DNA of 64,000 nt from Vicugna pacos (lineage: Eukaryota > Chordata > Mammalia > Artiodactyla > Camelidae). Of the stretch, positions 37,701-51,299 are shown piece by piece. The stretch's first letter is position 1. The number at the start of each line of letters is the position of its first letter. The position numbers were made by a program, and so were the translations under genes. Location: contig NW_027328870.1 in NCBI RefSeq assembly GCF_048564905.1, positions 310,001-374,000 on the forward strand, written 5' to 3'. The notes under the pieces were generated by a model that was not told where the DNA came from, searched no databases, and was given only the letters and a program-made list of their open reading frames with translations.

Positions 37701-38498
37701 GATAATAGATGCAAGTTAATAGATGTAACATGGATTTAGATTACACAACTTAATGTGAAAAACAAAAACGCAATCAAAAAAAGAGCAGAGTACTTGAATT
37801 AATATTTTTCCAAAGAAAACCTACAGATGAGTAACATGCTAGTGATAAAATTGCTCAACATTACTAATTATTAGTTAATAGCAGGTCAAAACCACAATGA
37901 GGTATCACTTCACACTGGTCAAATGGCTATTATCAAAATGTCAAAAAATAGAAACTGTTGGAGATGATTTGGAAGAAACAAATCACTTGTATACTCTTGG
38001 TAGGAATGTAAATTGGTAGAACTCCTTTGGAAAACAATATTCAGATTTTTTTAACACCTAAAACAGAACTACCATATGAAACAGTAACACCTCTCCTAGG
38101 AAATATCTGGAGAAGAAACCCTAAATTGAGTAAAACCAATCTTCACAACTGCACTGTTTATAATATGCAAGACAGGGAAGCAATCCAAGTGTGCACTGTA
38201 GACTATGGACTTAAGAAGAAATGATGATTCTAGAAATATGCAATGGAATATTATTAGCCATGAAAAAGTATAACACATGGCTATTTCAGCATCATGAATG
38301 GACCTAGTAAATATTGTGTTTAGTGAAGTAACTTAGACAAAGACAAAAGTATATAATATGATCAATATGTGGAATCTAAAGAATACCAAATATATGTGTA
38401 CATCTATATATAGCTATCTGTTGATAGATGACAGATAAGTAGATACATAGAAGGATAGATAAATAGACACATGATAGATAGACAGATAGATACACAGT

Positions 38499-38537
<39 letters not shown>

Positions 38538-38880
38538 TTAGAGTGTAGAGGGATAGAGAGATTAGTTAGACAAGACTGAAGGAGACTGAAAGATATGGGA
38601 AATAATTTATGTTTACCAAAGGAGAAGGGAAAGACAATTTAATGGTAGGACACTGACAGATAAAAAGTAGTATACAAAAAGGAGATAAGCATCAAGGATA
38701 ATCTGTATAGATCAGGGAATTACAAGCAATAACTTAAAATAATTGTATGTTACAATTATTGTAATAATTTATAATGCAATCTAATCTAAAAAGTGGTTGG
38801 AGTCACTATGCTGTACATCTGAAACTACACAATATAATACATCTACTGTACTTCAATTAAAAATAAAACATCTCATGTAT
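34800..38880 (+). mobile_element. L1 ORF2 to 3' end, sense (unit 2 copy)
   Basis: This is the unit 2 equivalent of 1-3,235, here with its 5' side visible. It starts abruptly at the 5' end of the antisense L1 within sense ORF2-type sequence ('agatggaaaagatgtttcat' near 34,843). It proceeds through the endonuclease part, the RT part ('tatacacgatgatcagttgg' near 36,284) and the C-terminal part to an AATAAAA tail near 38,870. Confidence 0.85.
38430..38540. repeat. GATA microsatellite (unit 2)
   Basis: Shorter counterpart of 2,703-2,905, with the purest GATA run at about 38,500-38,536. The different length and interruptions show independent change since the duplication. Confidence 0.94.
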
Positions 38881-38884
38881 AATT

Positions 38885-40875
38885 TAGTCCTTTTTCTGCT
38901 GATAGCATCTTCCTTTAATATTGTTTCAATTTTACTCTTTACCTTTTATGAATACTGACTCAAATTATTTCTATTTCTGTTGTGAACATGTTACCAGATT
39001 GATGTACCTATATTTATTGCAAGTGAATTACTATTTTTCTCTCTTTATATCATATAAAATAGAAGCATTTAAAAACACACCGAAAGAAACTGTTGCAACT
39101 TTCTCATGGTCTCTGCTTAGTATTTTGTTCAATATTATGCATATATTTGCATTTTATTTTTCTTAGAATAGCTCTTTCCTGAACCTCTTGTAAGGTGTCT
39201 CGGTTTTGTTTTTTACATCTCATTCATGTTTCTTTGTCTGATAAAGTCTTTATTTTCACTTTACATATAAGTGATAACTGTGCAAGTTAGAGTGTACTTG
39301 GGTGGGAGATTTCTTATTTCAGTAGTTTGAAAATGTCTTTTTAATTACCCTCGGTGTATGTTTTCTGCTCAGCAATCTGCTGATAGCCTGATGGGGGTTT
39401 CTATGTAGATTAACATAACTTTTCTTGGCTGATTTTAAAATTTTACTCTGTCATTAACTTGCCAATTTGCATATGACGTATCTTGAAGAAGGTCTCATTG
39501 TCTTAAAGTTATTGGTGTTTTGTTGGCTCACGGAATTGTATATCAGTTCCTTACCCAGGTTCAGAAAGTTATCAACTATAACAACTTTAAATATACCATC
39601 AGCTGCCTTCTAACTTTCTTCTCCCCCCAGGATTTCACTCTAATGTGCACTTCCTGAAGAAGTCTGATGGCTATAGTAGAATTTCCTCACATTTTAATAT
39701 CTTGAATCTCTGCCCTCTCCTATCATTTCTTGTTTTGTATTGGTGACTTTGCTAATATCTCTTCCACAAGGCAGTCTTCTTCCAATGCTTTCTGTTGCAT
39801 TCTTCATATCACTTATTAAGTTCATCTGGTCCTCTAATAATGTTTGGTTGTTTCATAGTTTCGGTCCCTTAGGTAATGTATACCTTATCAACATTTATTT
39901 TATTCCTGAGCTCACTAAACTGCTTTCTGAGTTTTGTTTTTTATATTCAGTTTTTGTATGGCATCTCTTTGGATTCTCTATTAGTTATACGGCAATATTC
40001 CATGATTTTAAATTTGTTTGCTGCAGTGTTGATGTTTGAGTGTGTGTGTGTATGTGTGTGTGCATTTGCCTGTGCATGTGTGTCTTTGTCTGTGTCAGTG
40101 TCTGTATGTGTGTATCTGTGTGTGTGTGTGCCCTATAATGTTACTGTGATTGATCATGGACCTGGTAAATTATTGCTCTGATGACACTAAAAAACAGATT
40201 GGGTTTTGGAGTCCTTGCTTTTGTTTTCTGGTAGTTTGCAATATTGCACAATATTTGGTTTTGCTTATCTTAGCTACCTCTGAAAATATTTCAAAATGGC
40301 ACATTCCAGTCGCTACTGTCTGGATAAAAGATTGCTTACATTGTCACTTCTTTCACTTCTTTGGTAGTTAATGCCACTGTTGTCACTTGGCCGATGAACC
40401 CTTCCTTTTATCTGATATCCCTTAAGAATCAGTGCACACATTGAGGAAAGGTGTAAAGACAGGTGGGTATTTGGAATCAGGCAACTGCCTTTGCCATGTA
40501 GAATGTTGTAAGGTACATCGTCTCCACCACTGTGAATGGGAAGTAGGGAGAGTGTCATGAATGTCTGAGTGTCAAAAGGTTGGAAATTCTGTCTCCAATT
40601 TGGCTCCCTCCAAGTTACCTGTAACCATTAGTACTGGTGCAGTTGGAGGCTGATGCTGTGTGAAACAATGAGACCCTGTTTCTACTGGGAACTCTGAAAC
40701 TGTGGGCTCAGATACCCTAGTAAGTTGTCCATGGTCGCAGGCACAAACTCTGCTCTTCCCTCAGTTCAGCCACCTTTATGTGTTTTAGCCCACCAAACGT
40801 CAGCTGTACACATGTGTTCTGGAGTATTGTTTTGTGTTGTAGTTATTTTTCTTGAGATGTGATCGTTTCACTGAG
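38885..40875 (-). mobile_element. Old L1 5' region, antisense (unit 2 copy)
   Basis: Counterpart of 3,240-5,235, with the same antisense ORF1/5'UTR-like phrases ('tctgctgatagcctgatggg' near 39,377). By eye about 89% identical to unit 1. It includes a TG run at 40,038-40,130. Confidence 0.65.
40038..40130. repeat. TG microsatellite (unit 2)
   Basis: Imperfect TG repeat at the position equivalent to 4,395-4,480. Confidence 0.93.
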
Positions 40876-40879
40876 TGTA

Positions 40880-42660
40880 GATTAAAGGGGAGAGACAGAA
40901 ATAGTTGAAACATGTCACTCTTTTCAAAGAATATACTTTAACGTTTAAAACCTTAAATTCTAATAAGGACATTATGAGAACAGTAAAGAAAGTGAACAAA
41001 TCACCTCCCTTAATATCAGAGTACTACAAAATATTTTGTTATTCCTGGGATTTTTCTTCAATTTTTTCCCACATGCATGCACATTTTAGTATAATATATG
41101 CCTATAATCTCTTTAAAATCATTTAAATTATTAAAATATTTCTCTGTGCTGTAAATATAGCCCTGTTGGTTCTCTAGTTTATAACTAGTACCTTGCATAT
41201 TTCTGTCTTCCACATCCTCCTTCCCTGTCCCCAGTGGAAACCACTACTTGGTACACTACACATATATATGTGAGTCTGTTTCTATTTTTTTATGATTATT
41301 TCTCTTATATCTTTAGTTTCCTCACGAAAGTGGTAACATAGAGTGTTTTTCTCTGTATGACTTATTTTGCTATGTGCAACACTATCTGGCTCCAGTCACA
41401 TTGTTCCAAATGGCAGAATTTTATTTTTTGATATGACAATGACTAAGTATTTATTATGTTATCTATATCTCACATCTACTTCAGCCAATCATCTGTTGAT
41501 GGGCAGTTGATTTGTGCTTCTATCCTTGGCTATTATAAATGATGATGTTAAGAACTTTGGGGGTAATATAGCCTTTAAAGTTAATGTTTACATTTTTTTC
41601 AGATTTATAACAAAAACTGGAATTGTGGCTACATATAATGTTTCTATTTCTAGTTTTCTTAGCACTGTCCACACTTTTATAATAGTGGAGGCATCAATTT
41701 ATATTTCCACCAACAGTGTACCTGGGCTCCCTTTTATTGACATTCATACTAATGTTTGTCATTTGAAGACTTTTTTTAATAGCCATTTTGGTTGCTGTGA
41801 CATTATATTTCATTCTGGTATTGATTTATGGTTTCCTAATGAATAGCAACGTTATGTTTCTTTTTATGTCATGAAAATCATCCACATGTATGTTTTTGAA
41901 AAGTTTCCATGAAGATCCTACAACTGTTTTTAAGTTGTGGTCTTTGTTTTTTAAATAATGAGTTTAATATGCTATATATACATTATGGATATTAACACCT
42001 TGTTGGTTTCATAGTCTGAAACTATTCCTTCTATTCTATGTGTTGTCATAAGTCCTGCTGAAGATTTCCTTTGCTCTGCAAAAGATTTTGCATTTCACAA
42101 TTATACAAGAAGTGGAATCACTGTATCATATATTACATCTATTTTTTCCTCAGTATAATTAAAAACAGTTATTGTTAGTTTTCCTTTTTTTGTTGCTTAG
42201 TAGACAAATAAAAATACATATTGCAAAGATTTATCACAAAGGCACTTCTGCTCTTGTTCTTCTTCAGAGATTGTATAGTTTCAGGTTTTACATTTAGGAA
42301 ATTAATCCATTTCTATTTTATTTTTTATTCTATGGAAGGAATTGCTCTTACATCTAACTTTTACATGTAATTTCCAGTTTTCCCAAAACTACTTGTTGAA
42401 GAGACTGCCTTTTTTCCATTGTATACCCTTGTCACCTTCATTATAGACTAATTGACCATATGTGTGTGTGTTTATTTTTGGACCCTTTATTTTCTTCCAT
42501 TGATTATGTGACTCTATTGGTGATATATTTTGATGTTTTGATTACTGTAGCTTTGTAGTATGTTCTAAAGTCAGGGAGGATAATACTCACAGCATTGTTA
42601 ATTTTTCAAGGATAATTTTTGAAAATTTGTGCCTTTCAGAATTTAGTGTAAATTTTATTA
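40880..42660 (-). mobile_element. L1 3' half, antisense (unit 2 copy)
   Basis: Counterpart of 5,240-7,010: L1 3'UTR and ORF2 C-terminal region read in reverse ('aatcatctgttgatgggcag' near 41,487; 'tttccaccaacagtgtacct' near 41,704). Confidence 0.82.
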
Positions 42661-42664
42661 TTAT

Positions 42665-45600
42665 TCTCCTTGTTTTGTGAAGAAACATATGGATTCTGTG
42701 AGAACAGAAATTTACTAAAAAGAAAAACATGAGAAAAATTGTAAAGTATGGAGGATAAATCATACAACATTAAACAACCAATGGATTGCTGCATAAATCA
42801 AAGAAAAAATACAAAAAGAAATATAACAACAAAAACAAAGTTCATGTGATATAGCAAAAGCAGTATTAATAGGGATGCTTAGAGCAAAACAATGCCACTT
42901 ATACAAATAAGAAATATCTCTCTCTTATAACATAATCTTACAAAGGATGTAGCAAAATAATAAACAAACTTGTTAGTAGAAAGAAAGATAGCTGAAAGAT
43001 CAGAACATAAATACATAAAATAAAGATTAAAAGTAGAAATATCTAAAGAAACTACATAGTGGCCTTTGAAAGATAAATAAAACTGATAAAATTTAATGAG
43101 ACTCATGAGCAAAAAAGAGAGTGCAGGTTAAAATGCTGCAAAATAAATGAGAAGTTACAGCTTATGTCAAAATAACAGAAAGCATCATAAGATGATACAA
43201 CAAACTATATGCCAATTAAAATGGAGTCCCTCGAAGAAATGGACAATTTCCTAGAAAGACCTTATATCCAGAATGGAATGAGAAATAGAAAATATTAACT
43301 GATTATCACTAATGAAATTGAATAAGTAATTAAAAAAAAATCTCCCAAGAAACAAAATTCCAGGCCTTGACAGTTTCACAGGTGATTTCTGCCAAACATA
43401 TAGAGAAGAGCTATCACCTATACTTCTCAGAGAATTCCAAAAATTTGCAAAGGAAAGAAGGCTTCCTACCCCACCTTTCTGTATAACACTATTATTAAAA
43501 CAGGAACAAATACTTCATAAAATTACAGTTTAAATACAACTGAGAAGCATACATGCAAAAATGATCAATAAATATTAGCAAAGCAAACAAAACATTAAAG
43601 GGATTATACAGTATGATTAAGTCCCTTTTATCCCAGGGATGCAAAAGTGATTCATCACCCAGAAATTTATCAATATGATACACCAAACTAACAAATTGAA
43701 AAATAAAAATTATATGGTAACCTCAAAAGTGTCATAAAATGTTTTGACAAATTCAGTATCTATTTATGATTATATTTCTCCTCAAAATGGATATGAGGAA
43801 ACATACCTCAACACATTTAAGGTTGCATATGACAAGAACTCAGCTATCATGACACTCACTGATTAAAAGCTGAAAGCATCTGCTGTTAGAGCAGGAAGAA
43901 GTCAAGAATGTTCACACTTGCCACTGTTATTCAGTATATTATTGGAAATTCTAGCCATAGCTATCCAAAATAAAAGTAAATAAAATATAGGTATTTCTGA
44001 AAAGGAGTACAAGAGTCTGCTTGCAGATGAAATACTTAAACAGAAATCCTAAAAAGGCACCACAATGCTATGAGTGCTTTTCAATGCATTTGGTAAAATT
44101 TCAGAATGTAAAATTAACATACAGAAATCTTGCATTTCTACACACTAACAACAAGCTAACAGATACAGAAAGTGAGGGAACTGTCTCATTTACAGTTGCA
44201 TTACAAAAAAAACTCAAGAAATGTGTACAACCAAGGAGGTTGAAAAACCTGTACTCAGAAAACTATAAAATATTTATAACAGAAATTGAAGATAATGAAA
44301 ACAGATGAAAGGATATACTGTGCTCATAGATTAGAAGAAAAATATTGTTTAAATGACAGTACTAGCCAAGAAAATACACAAATTAAATTCAGTGCTTTTC
44401 AAAATAAAAATGGCATTTTCAGACACATAAAAAATAATTATTACATTTACATGTAAACACAAAAGAGTTGAAGTCACAAAGAAAAACAAAAGAAAAGATA
44501 ATGAACAAACTTAAAACACAAACAACTTTGACAAAGAACAAAGAGGATGTAACACTGTCCCTGATTTTAAATTATAATACAAATCTACAGTAATGAATAT
44601 GGTAGAGGCACAAAACAAACAGAATAATGGAACACAACAGAATGCCTAAAAGTGAAATCAGACAGTTATGGTCATTTAGCCCATTACAAAAAAAATGAAT
44701 ATACAGTGGGGGAAAGGTAATCAACAGGCACATGAAAATGGTCAACATGACTAACCATGAGAAAAAAGCAAGACCATAACTCAATGAGATATTATGCCAC
44801 TCCTGTCAGAATGACTATGATCAAAAAGGTAACAAATATAAATATTGGTGAGGATGTAAGAAAAATCACCCTGCTGCACTGCTTGAGTGAATTTAAATTT
44901 GTGCTGCTTCTGTGGAAAACAGTATGGAGTTTTATCTAAAAATTAAAAATAAAATATGAACCAACATTTCCATAACTAGATACTTATTCCAAGAAAATGA
45001 AAACACAAATCAGAAAAGATAAATTCAACCCTATATTCACTGTGGCATTATTTACAATAGCCAGGCTATAAAAGAAAATTAATTGCTTTTCAATAGATGA
45101 TGGATAAAGAAAATGTGTGATTATAGTATATATATCTACCCAACTATTAACTGCAGATTTATCTATATTTATATATATACGCACACTAAACTTATATATA
45201 TATATATATGCACTCATACCCATAAAAATACAATGGGTTATTACTCAGCTATAAAAAGAATAATTTCTTGTCATTTGCAACAAATGTGTAGACCAAGAGT
45301 GTAATATGTTAGGTGAAAGAAGTCAGACACAGGAGGACAAATGCAGAAAAGTTTTACTCATATTTGGAATTTAAAGAAATGAACATAACAAAACAGAAAA
45401 GAAGTTATATATATAGAAAGCAACAGGTTGCTCAAATGAAGGAGGGAAATGTGGTGAAGAAAAACAAATAGTTGAGAAAAATAAAGAGAGAAATTTTTCC
45501 AGTTGCAAATTAAAATATCAGGGACAAGAAATTTACTGTGTGGGGAATAGTCAATAACTATGAAATATCTTTAAATAGCAACTATCAAAACTAGATTTAT

Positions 45601-46080
45601 CTTTTGATCAGTTTGAAATGTATTAAAAATAGCAAAAATTATGTTATGTAAGAGAAACTCACACAGAGTTATAGATTAAAGTGCACTTCAAAAACAAACA
45701 AACACACTTATAGAAAAAACAATTTGATTTGTAGTTTACAAAGGCAGTATTTGGGAAAGGAGAAATTGATTAATGCACTCAAAAGCTAAAAAACTCTAGC
45801 TGTAAAATAAACCTGTTCTAGGGATGCCCCGCAATAACATGAAAATTACAATTAATACTGCTTTATGTTCTATATTAATGTTGTTAAGTGGGTAGACCAT
45901 AAGATTTCTCATCACAACCAAAAGACAAATTGTATTTCTTTAAAATTGTATCTAAATAAGATAATGAATTCTCCCTAAACTTGCTATGATATTTATTTCT
46001 TAATACTTATAAATCAAATCAATATCCTGTGCACCTAAACTTACACAATGTTTTATGCCAATTATATGTCAATAAAAGCG
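42665..46080 (+). mobile_element. L1 ORF2 to 3' end, sense (unit 2 copy)
   Basis: Counterpart of 7,015-10,475, with the 'agaaacaaaattccaggcct' segment near 43,347, RT and C-terminal parts, a TA run and a 3' end near 46,078. Frames are broken. Confidence 0.85.
45165..45215. repeat. TA microsatellite (unit 2)
   Basis: Short alternating TA run at the position equivalent to 9,515-9,605, with fewer repeats than unit 1. Confidence 0.9.
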
Positions 46081-46084
46081 GAAG

Positions 46085-49000
46085 TAAAAATGGAAATTCA
46101 AAGGTCATGATTTCCCATGACATTTTTCATGATTCGTTTTGCAGCAAGTAAACTTGAGTCATGATATACTTATCCTAGGTAAAGATACTAATAAATAAGT
46201 GATTCAAATAAATTATACATAAAGATACTAATAAAATTAGGATTTTACCATGCTTTAAGCTTTCTTCATGTTAACAGCCCACTGCTTCTTTAGGTATCAA
46301 AATTTCACTCTGTGTATTCATCTGATATTAGGGAATGGATACAAATTTAAAACTGGCTGCTCCTGCTCTGAGTGATAAAGTTCAATGTCTGTGACCAATG
46401 GTCTCATCTCCCCGACAGCATCTGTAAGAAATGATTATGCTAGGTTGCTAAAAATCTCAGCATGGTAAAATCTAAGGACTCCTACAATTCTTAACTGTTT
46501 TGCAATGGGAATGCAATACTGACAAAGACTTGATTTTGGATAACAATGTGGTGTTTTCTCATGGTTGCATTAGGGTATATGAGGATAACCCCTCAGATCC
46601 ACAACAAATATTCTTGCTCAAGTGCTGGTCCAAGAAGTGCAAATTTCTGCATTACTAGGACTGAGGACTGCTCTCAAAATGATGACCATGCTCACTGTAT
46701 TCCAGGTAGTACAAGGAAAAAAGTTTATTGCAATTTCAAGGTGAACGGGAATAAGTCAGTGATTCAGTCCCTATAAATTAGTCAACGGGTGTTCAAAGCC
46801 AAAGTAAGTTGTGTCAACAATGAGAATTAAAAGAAAAAAAAAACTTAAACATAAGTTTAAATTAAAAAGAAGACACAGTCCAGTGCTGGGCTCTGGGGGC
46901 TGCAGAATGTATATGCCTCAGTCCAATTCAAGGATTCAATGGCTTGGCCCTAGCATCAGCTCTGGATTCAATGAACAGGTAACAATTAGTATACAGGGAA
47001 AAATATAATCTACCTCTCCCTAATCTGAAGAAAATCTGGTGGTTCAATGAAACTCTTATCTCACAGACATTCTGACAGGTGCAGAGGAATAACTCACTGA
47101 TGACTCAACTAAGACAAACTTAGTTACTGCTTAACAATCCATCTTCACACACACACAGTGGTAGAGAGATTTGTAGTATTTAATGGGAAGAATTCATTGG
47201 GCAGAGCTCAGAGTATAATTTTCAAAGCACGAGCCAACTTTTGACATTGGCCAATATTCTAGCTTTTCTCAGGTAGAAAACTACAGATGGACAAACAAAT
47301 AATATTCTTCCTTAGAATTTCTAATTTTGAAAGTAAACTGTAGCGTTTGACTTATCAGTATAAAACCTTGTTAAGATGATCACGCTAAGACCCACTGTCT
47401 GATAAGAGAGCTGGAAATTAGCTGCTGAACCAACCCATCTGAACCCCAGACTGCTAATGTAAGCAACAACATAGCCACCATCAGAGTTGAGCTGACAAAT
47501 TTAAAACCGTGATGTTTCTGTTGTAGGAAACACCACTGCTCTCCAGACACAGTTCTCCTGCTGCAATTGGGCTCTTTTATTCTCTTGGTGAAGGTCATAT
47601 TTACAGGATGTTGTTAGAGATTACCCTGGCCAATTTGCCCATTCTCCAGATTATCAAAGGCTTTCTTCACAAATGGAGACACATTTTCGGACACAATGTT
47701 ACCATTTCAGTCTTATCAGATGACACTAGCTGCATCATTGTGAGTAAAGGCCTTAGGATCCCTGAACTTGCCTACAATTTTTCCAGCATTTCAGGGCATT
47801 TCACATTCTGAATATGCTTCACCTTTTATTTAAAATTAGTGGGAAATAGTCAAAGTCTTCCATGAATATTTTATATTTCCTAATATCTGCAGAAATTTGG
47901 TATTCTTGCAGTTGGAAAATTTTTAATTCCACCACCCTCACCTCCTTCTAGTCCACATAATTTAGATTGCAATTTGGTTACTGAATACAAGAACCACAAC
48001 CAAGGGGATATTACCACTTAGATACTTACTTTGTGAAGGTTAGAAAGGACACAACTTATTTGGTGTGTATAAACCTACATTAAATGTTTGCAAAGGCACT
48101 GTCTCTTCTGGACAAAGCTCTGATTCTAAGAAGTATATTAATAATAAGTCAGTATAGTTATTGGTATGGGGAAGAGATTCAGCTGTTTTGTGGTGGGTGG
48201 GTGATGAAGAGACAGGAACAAATCCAGCAAATGTGAATGGATTGCTTTATGCCTCTGCAGGCATGAATTAAGAAGTAAATATTACTTTGTCTCCTGTACC
48301 TAACTCCACTTACTGTCTTGATTGACTTGTCCTTGGGCTATGAAAGATCTAGTTTGCGGTGAAGACCATAACGAAATAGTTTGAAAACCATGAGAGTTTT
48401 CTTGTTTCAGGAAAGTAGATATTGCTTAAAGTCAACATGTGTTTTTCATTCACTTAATACAAAAATGCATCCTGTGACATGTGTTGTGCTTACTGTGCTG
48501 GTATCCAAGTTAAACAAGGAAAGGGGGATAGACTGAAAACATCTGGAGGAGGTGGTTTCTGTGCTGAGACAGGGAAAGTCTAAGTAGATAAAAGGAGGAC
48601 ACCCAAAATCCAAGGATGAGCTGGAGTAAAAGTGGTGAGGTTGCAGCTAACATAGTTGACAATCGTTTGCCTGGATATATTTCCAGATACAGTGAAACAT
48701 AAAGATATACCAAGGTAGTGAGATGCCAGATTTATAAAGAAATGACTAAACCAAGATGAGTTTGTGTGCTTAGAGTTGGAAAGGCATTAAATGCCACCCT
48801 GAGGACGTAAGCTTGTCTTTGGCTTGAATATAAAAGCAACATAAAGTATTGACTTGAAAATATAATGTAGACTCTTGAGGGCAGGAAATGAAAGCACCAA
48901 TTTTAATGCTTTGAAAACAGCACAAAGAATACCATAGATAAAATTACTTCTTAAATTCTACCACATGCTGAATGTGCCATCTGAGACTACATCATGTGAC

Positions 49001-49400
49001 CTTTATGATTCCAGGGATGACATAATAGAGACCATGATCCCTGGGCCGGTTCCTGCATTTATCTCCTGTTCCAGCCTATCCTATAAACCCTTTTAATACT
49101 TTCCAGGATGAACAAGAAACCACTTAGTAATTTTCCCTCTCTCCATGTTTTAGTCTTTTTCCAAATTCTTCCATTTTCTCTTCCTCCTTACAAGAAAGTA
49201 TTTAAATTTACTCCCATATTTTTCCATCAAATGATCATATCAATCAAATACCTCTTTTTAACTTAAATGTTAATTTAGTCTCCCATTTAATCTTAACCTA
49301 ATTTAAAAAAATAAGGTTAATACAGGTACACATCTATGCTTCTTGTTCAAATAAGAAAATTGCAGATATCTGTCAACATTTGCCAACATCAATTTTAATC
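46085..49400. other. Non-L1 flank downstream of HSFY copy 2
   Basis: Counterpart of 10,480-13,820, about 93% identical by eye. No gene is recognised. Small plus-strand frames (46,546-46,776, 46,811-47,008, 47,608-47,811) are not kept in unit 1. Two minus-strand frames (47,380-47,598 and 48,510-48,713) have partial counterparts there. Confidence 0.6.
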
Positions 49401-49404
49401 TTTG

Positions 49405-50117
49405 TTATCTTGCATAAACTGGTAGTCCTCTGGTAGATCCTTTGTAATTAGGATGACGTTCATAAAGTGAAGTTGGCTGATGAGTTGGCCTTGAAAGAGA
49501 GGTAGCTGATGTATAAGCTGTCATTGTCACTGGAAACCGTGCATTGCTCCCTGGTTGAAGTTTAGAAAAACGACCTTCTTTGGCAGATATGTTGTGATAT
49601 CCATTTGGAAAAGCAGAAGGCTCCACCATCAGTCCAAAATAATTACTCTGCATTGGAGACAAGATGGTGTTCTGAGAAGTAGAATTTTTGGTTTTAATGA
49701 ACTTCATAATAAGGTCATTTGCTTCAGTGTATCTGCTTTGAGTGTGCCAGTGGACAATGTTCAACTGATTTAAAATAGCATGCTGATCTACTGCAATTTG
49801 TTCTGGTGGTCTGATGGACCAGAAAAATCACCGCTGATCAGGGTAGTTTTATCACCAATTATGTGGCTAGTAGAGGGCTTTCTAATTAGAGGCATTTTTA
49901 ATTTTGCAAAAGGTAAAAATGCACTTTCTCCACTAGTGTCAGCCACAAAACCAGAATTATGAGTATCCACATTACCCCCTGCAATAAAGTGCTTCTTATT
50001 GAAATCTTAAGACAATGAAGATACCAGAGAGGCATTTTTAATCCCAACTCTTCTTTTTATTCTGATTAAAACCTGGGGAAAGACTCGTTTAAAATTTGAA
50101 TTATGTTAGATCTGCAG
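49405..50117 (-). other. HSFY copy 2, coding exon 2
   Basis: It starts after the acceptor tttgattgtag, where copy 1 reads tttgtttatag. It has early stops, the shared frame break, then a 119-codon open stretch encoding the C-terminal half, with ILSPMQSNYFGLMVEPSAF matching human ISPLQNGYFGLTVEPSAV. Confidence 0.86.
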
Positions 50118-50585
50118 CTACAATCAAAGTGAAAAAATTTAGTAATATTTTAAACCAAAATACAAGACTACAATAAGCCTAACGTATAAAACATCAGATT
50201 TCACATTTACAATGCACAGATAATATCATGAAAATATGAACATTGCTATTTTTTAAATTTCCTTATTTGTAAAATACACATATAAGTAGTATAGTCATCA
50301 AATTAAAGAAGTTAGCATTTGCAGTAACTGTGAATGCCACTTTTCACAAGCAGCTTTAATACCTTTATATAGATTTCTGATAAGATTCATAGTTGCAAGC
50401 AAAGTTTCTCTGAATCTTGAATACATATGGCACTGTCCTCATTTTTAGAAAAAATAAAGAATTTAAGACTTGGTAATTTTATACAGTTTTCAAAATCTAG
50501 CTTTAAATATATATTACCATAGACTGATGTACAACATAAATTTTCATATATAAGTTACCAAGTGGTTACTAAAATTTCTGAATAC

Positions 50586-51097
50586 CTTGCTTAAAACAGA
50601 GGCTTCTTTTCCTTGTGCCAGAAAGTCAGCTAGACAAGCAGATCTTTGAAAATTCTGCCTCACTTTACTAAACCCATAAAGGTTAAGCTGTCTAACTAAA
50701 CTTTTCATACTTCCAGTTTAAATATTCTGAAAGGGGCCTTTCTTTCCAAAACTACCTTCTTAAAGACATCTTCATCAATCACTATGGAAGATCCATTATC
50801 ATCCCACCAGATGGATTGATATTGGTCACTCCTAGCCATTTTCCAGAGTTTTCTTGGAAATCTCAGAGAACGAAAATCATTATCTTCATCTGGTTCTGAG
50901 ACACAATGTGTGTAACATGGTCTTTTTATCAAAGATTCTTCAGACAAAGTCTGAAAAGCATTTTCTTCAATCATAGACCTTAAGTCCAAGTCCCCAGAGA
51001 ATGTTTGATCACACAATAGAGATCTACCAGAGTTACCTGAAACAGTTGGTCCATCTTTATGAGACACATCTTGAATTTCTGAAGAAACATGTGTCAT
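50586..51097 (-). other. HSFY copy 2, coding exon 1
   Basis: 512 bp, one less than in copy 1 because of the single-base deletion near 50,720. It is open from ATG to that point and ends at a GTATTC donor. It keeps the best-preserved DNA-binding domain of the two copies. Confidence 0.88.
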
Positions 51098-51098
51098 C

Positions 51099-51296
51099 TC
51101 AAATAACTTTTTCTACAGCTACTTTTATAATCTGCATGATTTTGAGCACTGCAGGTTCAAATGCTGATTTAGCAAGCCTGCACAGATAAACTGCTAGGCA
51201 ATCACAATGGTTCTCAACCTGAGTAGCTGTGTCATCACAATACGACTGGTATCCCAGCAACCCAAGTGTAAAATTCCACCAGTGTTTACTTCTCAT
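51099..51296 (-). other. Upstream open frame in the HSFY copy 2 leader
   Basis: A 65-codon frame at the same place and of the same length as 15,496-15,693, also ending just before the HSFY ATG. The residue differences between copies are numerous, which does not support a conserved peptide. Confidence 0.45.
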
Positions 51297-51299
51297 TCA

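Larger units (their letters stand above)
49405..51097 (-). pseudogene. HSFY: HSFY pseudogene, copy 2 (two exons)
   Basis: It has the same two-exon layout as copy 1. Exon 1 (50,586-51,097) starts MTHVSSEIQDVSHKDGP and is open for 130 codons, with FPRKLWK at 80-86 and the Trp at 98 intact. A one-base deletion near 50,720 then shifts the frame. Past it, RQLNLYGFSKV is readable in the other frame, closer to the HSFY consensus than copy 1. Exon 2 (49,405-50,117) begins after an AG acceptor but hits TAA at its fourth codon (50,106-50,108). It has another TAA at 50,007-50,009 and shares the frame break with copy 1 near 49,815. The long downstream frame (49,405-49,764) then reads cleanly to YERHPNYKG, 11 codons past the usual end. 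The intron is 468 bp with GT/AG ends. Confidence 0.93.

Noticed and set aside
50705-51097. A 130-residue open frame as a working short HSFY protein
   Set aside because: It stops inside the DNA-binding domain after a one-base deletion, before the RQLNLYGFSKV part, and the second exon has early stops.
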